A DNA stretch of 64,000 bases, taken from NCBI RefSeq assembly GCF_031755915.1, contig NC_083388.1, positions 7,253,001 to 7,317,000 of the forward strand, given 5' to 3'. Positions 59,981-64,000 of the stretch are shown here, in pieces. The stretch's first letter is position 1; the number at the start of each line of letters is the position of its first letter. A program made the translations under genes and the position numbers. Source of the DNA: Ziziphus jujuba. Lineage: Eukaryota; Streptophyta; Magnoliopsida; Rosales; Rhamnaceae. The notes beneath the pieces were generated by a model. That model was given only the letters and a program-made list of their open reading frames with translations. It ran no database searches and was not told the origin of the DNA.

Positions 59981-60038
59981 AACAAGTTTATTGTAAAATG
60001 GGAAAGCAAAACAAGTTTATCGTAAAATGGGAAAGCAA
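59981..60038. repeat. 29-bp tandem duplication
   Basis: Two copies of a unit starting AACAAGTTTAT and ending GGGAAAGCA, differing at one base (T/C). Confidence 0.85.
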
Positions 60039-60938
60039 AGTTTGTTGTAAATTAACATGCAGACACTCAGAATTTTGGGCATTGCACCAAAAGGTGAAAA
60101 AAAGATGTATACAAGTGCAAACAAACAACATGTTACTTTTAATCTAATAGAAATAGTAAGCTACAGTAGTTGAAGAATCTGACCGCAAACCAAGAACACC
60201 TCAAAAAATGCACTCACTAAAGTCCGTGAACAATTCCCATTTCTACAAACTTATGTTTTACTCATGTTCTCACAAGAATCTCCAAACAGAAGAATGAAGT
60301 TAATTTAAAATCTAAATCCTAAGCCATAACAGTTTAAGGAAAAATCAATCCCACAAAATAAGGAATCAGAGCAGCACAGAAATTGAAAATCATATCCATG
60401 ATCATAAAAGAAAGACATGACCAAGGAAAGCAAAAAAAGAAGAAGAAAAAAAGACTCGGATAGGTAGACCCAGTTTCACAGAGTTCAAGTTGAAACACAA
60501 TACAGAACATTCTAGCTTAGAATTAAAGCAGAGCAATTCAATTTGACCACATAGCAAAAATAAAATTTCACAAAGGGGATGTGATTTGGAGAACCAAATC
60601 CAAATTCCCATATCATAGAATCTCAAACTAGCTAACAAAACAAAGACCAAATATCAAATTGCTGAGAAATTGGATCAAGAACTGTTAGTGAGATCAAGAT
60701 TAACTTAAAGCAATGAAGCTTGATAAGAGATACCAAATCAACACAAATTGACCGCAAATTTAAAACAAAGACTGCAAACTTTTTAACTAACAATCAAGAG
60801 AAATGATTACATGAAAAACATTTAAAAAAAAAAAAAAAAGTGAGAGAGAGAAAGAGAGATTATCTTGAAACAATTTATACAATCGGACTATGGTACCGTA
60901 AAACGAAAGCAAATATACGAAGAAAACAAAAAGATGGA

Positions 60939-61373
60939 TCAGCTTCGATTATCATAATCAACGACCTCGGAATCGGCAAGGGATCGCGAATGCTGGACGA
61001 TGGAGCGTCCGATGGAGTTGATCCACTCCTCCTTCTCTTTCTCGGAATCGGCGATGAAGTACATGGTATCTTGACCAGTAGTGGAGAGCTCGAAGGCACA
61101 GGGCTTATGGACCACATCCTCGGCGCCCTTGACGGTCAGGCACGTGCCCACCGGGATCACGCCACGTGGAATGGAGCCACGGCTGACGTGGCGGTCCTTG
61201 AACCAGAGCAGCTTCCCCTGTTTGAGGATGAACCAGCGGCGTCTCCAGGTCTTGATGTAGTCGCCCTGTTTCGTTAACCACCCGGCTCGTTCCGGGTTCG
61301 ACCAGAACTCCACTCCGTTGTAGTCCTCTGGGCTCGGGTCTTGCCCCGTCGCCGCTCGCCATAGGCCCTCCAT
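60939..61373 (-). CDS. PH1: PH-domain protein, PH1-like
   Basis: Intronless ORF of 144 residues, nearly all one pleckstrin-homology domain (about 28-130): RAGWLTKQGDYIKTWRRRWFILKQGKLLWF forms the first strands with the basic lipid-binding loop, and EKEEWINSIGRSI contains the invariant Trp of the C-terminal helix. Length and sequence match Arabidopsis PH1 (At2g29700), a phosphoinositide-binding protein of late endosomes or vacuole-related membranes. The position next to the UGT71 pair and OTP81 supports orthology. The start is the conserved MEGLWRAATG. A GA/CT repeat lies in the 5' leader. GC content is clearly higher than in the surroundings, as is usual for short intronless genes. Confidence 0.94.
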   Translation of the reverse strand: MEGLWRAATGQDPSPEDYNGVEFWSNPERAGWLTKQGDYIKTWRRRWFILKQGKLLWFKDRHVSRGSIPRGVIPVGTCLTVKGAEDVVHKPCAFELSTTGQDTMYFIADSEKEKEEWINSIGRSIVQHSRSLADSEVVDYDNRS

Positions 61374-62783
61374 CTCCGGGCAGTTTTAGAGAGAGAAAGG
61401 TGCAGAATTAGAGAGAAAGAGAGAGAGAGAGAGAGAGGGTTTGATTTGTGTTTGGGGATATGGGGGTTTCCGAAACTGAATCAGTTCGATGTAGAGAGGT
61501 TTTATTACAATTTTGGGCGTCCCAACTTTGCAGACTTGCAGCTGGAGATCGGTAGCTGGTCGGGATCAAACGCTGTCGTTTTTGTCATTTCTAAGGAGAA
61601 CGTTATTACATCAGCAACAGCAACAGCAACCCAACATCCATATCCTCTTACTTTTTTTTCTTTTCTTTTTTTTCTTTTTTTGTAATTATTTTTATCATTT
61701 TTTTTTTCTCTTTGAAGAAACTGATTTTTCAACAGCGTGTAAAGGGAAAAATTATTATAATAAGAGACAAATTTCCAATTTTTTTTTTTTTTATATTTGG
61801 TTTAGTTCGATTTAATTTTGAACGAAAACGACCATTTGAATTGTTATAAAAAGATAATAATTGGCATAAAAATATTTTCTTCATTGCACCAGTTGGTTAT
61901 TTCATATCCAATAAAAACTTAATTTGCATAAATCTCTAATCCAACAAACTTGATCATAGTATTATCCATATATCCCCCATTATATTTACGACAAGGTAAC
62001 TAAATTTATGTCTTATATTTTATTTGCTGCTTCTAATCAAAAGAAAATAATTTTTTGATTATTTTTTTAATTTGAATTTTGTTTTGAAAATCGTTACAAC
62101 AAATATATATTATCTAATAATATTATAATACCTATAATATGGACTTTTAAATCTAAAACATAAACTTGTTTGGTCAGATATTTCATACATACGTTTTGAT
62201 GGTTTTAAATGTGTGGCTAAACAAGAGATTTTTTGTTTTGTCCAAAAATAAAAAAGGGGAGAATTCAACTAATATAGATATCTAGTTACCCAAATATACC
62301 ATCCCCTAAAATTAGAATCTGCCCCTTCTTTTCCCCCAACAGCCCAAAAAAATTAAAATTAAACTTAAAAAATAAAAAATTGTATACCATCCACATAACT
62401 TGCAACATCAAAGAACGGAAAGGAAAATCAACAAATTGGACTCTTTCCCTTGGTCCTTTAGCTCCCAATATAATGCTGATCCATATGAGATATCAAACTC
62501 CATTTGGGTAAAATTCCTACAACATTTTGTGATCCAGATTCATGTAATGAATGAAATCTCTATTTCTATGGCAATTATTCAATCCCCTCCTCCCTCTTCT
62601 CTTCCTCCTTCCATAAGAAAAAAACAAAACAAAAACCTTAAGCTAAAAGTAAATAATATGAAGCTTACCACTGAAAAGATATCATTTTACTAATACAAAT
62701 GACCTTTGTATCAAGTATGTCATTCACTACATTGGCAAACTCTTAGAGCATCTTAAATGTGTATTTCTTATGCTCAAAGGAGG
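61374..62783. other. Intergenic region between PH1 and FQR1
   Basis: PH1 promoter and 5' leader, with (GA)n at about 61412-61438, then AT-rich sequence with T-runs and the FQR1 3' flank. No supported ORF. Confidence 0.6.
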
Positions 62784-64000
62784 TTAGTTTTTGAGTTTTT
62801 TTGCAATTTCGGCAACATATTTACCCTGGTGAAATGCCTGTTGGAGTTCTAGCTCCGTGGGTACACGAGATCCATCTGCTGCATAAGTTCCAGCACCATA
62901 GGAAGAGCCACCCTTCACCTCAATCATCTCAAACATGCCACTTCCAAAGGTGTATCCAAGAGGAACATATATCATACCATGATGCGCCAACTGCGTTATA
63001 GCAGTTAATCTGCCAGCAACAGGTCAAGCAAAAGAATCAAGCATTTTAACTTTAATTTGCAGGAAGAGGACAAAATCAAACCACAATTAACACAATAACA
63101 AGTTTTGAATGAAAAGATACTTTGAGATAAACATAATTTCCGTACAAAAAGGTGATAGAAATAATAGGTTTTCCCGATCTTCATATATTAATACTAGTTT
63201 CTTTCATTGAGAAGCTAATGCAAGAGAGCTTCATGGTGTAGAAGTAAAAAAAGTTAGAAAGGCCTGAACAATCTTGTATCTATGTGAAGTAACATGGAAT
63301 TAAGTGGGGTATCTAGGTGATAGGTGGAAACTCACGCGGTAAGCTCTTGGCCTCCCCCATGAAATCCAGTACTCCAGAAGATTCCAGCAGGTTTGCCAGC
63401 AAGTGCTTGTTTTTTCCATATGTCATCAGTGGCATCAAAGAAGGCCTTGCATTGTGCCGCCATCACACCAAAACGAGAAGGAAACCCAAAGACAAAACCA
63501 TCGGCTTCCAAAAGTTGTTCTGGCTTGATCTCTGCCACATCACTTGCTTTGGGAGGGGCCTTCATCTTGTTTAGTATCACATGAGAAAGTGTCTCAGGTA
63601 CCTGCTCCATTGTACTCAATTCAGGATATTAAAAGGACATTCCTCACAAGCATACTATTTAGCTAGCAGTTCATTATTATCACCTATATAAAAACAACCT
63701 GCCAAAGAGTTGCTTCAACACCTTGGACTGCATTAGCTCCTCGCTGAACTTCTCGTGCCATTGTTTCTACATGTCCATACAAGGAGTAGTATCTGAAAAA
63801 ATATAAGTAACACGCAAAGTTTGGGAAATTAAAGAGGAAAAAAAATAAGAAAATCAATTCAACCAATCCCTGAATTGTCTTCTGAACTTGTTCATGTCTC
63901 TGTCTGTATGCATGCACCTGGAGGTGTGTGTCAGACGGAGAGAAATAAGAGAGAAGGAAGAATGCAAGATATACTTACACAATGTAGATCTTTGTGGTTG
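62784..64000 (-). CDS. FQR1: FQR1-like NAD(P)H:quinone oxidoreductase (5' end cut by window)
   Basis: Four exons on the minus strand: 63979 to beyond 64000, 63699-63792, 63336-63601 and 62784-63009, joined in frame to about 201 visible residues; the start codon lies just outside the window. The WrbA/flodoxin-like flavodoxin fold is clear: [18 protein letters not shown] (FMN phosphate loop), [70 protein letters not shown] and [23 protein letters not shown]. The family reduces quinones by two electrons using NAD(P)H and FMN; Arabidopsis FQR1 is auxin-induced and protects against semiquinone radicals. Expected full length is about 203 residues, like FQR1 (204). Confidence 0.93.

Larger units (their letters stand above)
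58985..60938. other. Intergenic region between UGT copy 2 and PH1
   Basis: UGT promoter on the left, PH1 3' region on the right. It contains a T-run at 59286-59300, a 29-bp tandem duplication at 59981-60038 (AACAAGTTTATTGTAAAATG unit) and an A-run at 60823-60839. No supported gene. Confidence 0.6.

Noticed and set aside
61105..61362. Other-frame ORFs overlapping PH1 on both strands
   Set aside because: They are shadows of the GC-rich PH1 coding sequence, which has clear family motifs in one frame.
1..64000. CRISPR arrays, bacterial operons, or an integrated pararetrovirus
   Set aside because: No regularly spaced repeats, no operon structure and no viral protein motifs were seen; the only reverse-transcribing element is the LTR retrotransposon.

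Overview
The window is nuclear DNA from a flowering plant, most likely a eudicot. Genes have short exons with GT-AG introns, intergenic DNA is very AT-rich with many (AT)n and poly-T tracts, LTR retrotransposons and a hAT-type MITE are present, and every recognised protein is closest in motif order to Arabidopsis-type plant proteins (DYW-class PPR, UGT71 glucosyltransferases, AMT1, villin, FQR1). I cannot name the species. I see no tRNA, rRNA, CRISPR array or prokaryotic operon. Exon coordinates were worked out by hand from splice sites and reading frame; each complete spliced model closes in frame.

Left part (1-15.8 kb): the 5' part of a DDB2 (UV-damaged-DNA-binding) gene on the minus strand. 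A young 3.78-kb Ty3/gypsy chromovirus-type retrotransposon (1842-5621; LTRs differ at 2 of 660 positions, CTTA target duplication) lies about 240 bp upstream of its start codon. The element keeps gag-protease and the terminal chromodomain but has lost reverse transcriptase, RNase H and the integrase core. Its LTR carries several perfect heat-shock-element arrays upstream of a TATA box. An AT-rich gene desert follows, containing a 3.1-kb LTR-like block (9165-12296).

Middle part (15.8-32 kb): a plastid-type cis-prenyltransferase (+), an AIRP2-like RING E3 ligase (+), an intronless AMT1 ammonium transporter (-, convergent with AIRP2), and a non-specific phospholipase C (NPC1-like, -) with a partial duplicate of exon 2 inside intron 1.

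Right part (32-64 kb): a 22-coding-exon villin (VLN1-like, -) with an 11-nt microexon; an RRM-CCCH splicing factor (C3H42/RBMX2-like, +); a CBM20 starch-binding-domain protein (-); an OTP81-like DYW PPR editing factor (-); two tandem UGT71-type glycosyltransferases (-) with a 617-bp hAT MITE between them; a PH1-like pleckstrin-homology protein (-); and an FQR1-like quinone reductase (-) whose first exon runs off the window. The order OTP81 - UGT71 cluster - PH1, with VLN1 nearby, matches the Arabidopsis chromosome 2 order as I remember it, so this half looks like a conserved syntenic block. The genes are independent housekeeping, stress and metabolic loci rather than one pathway.
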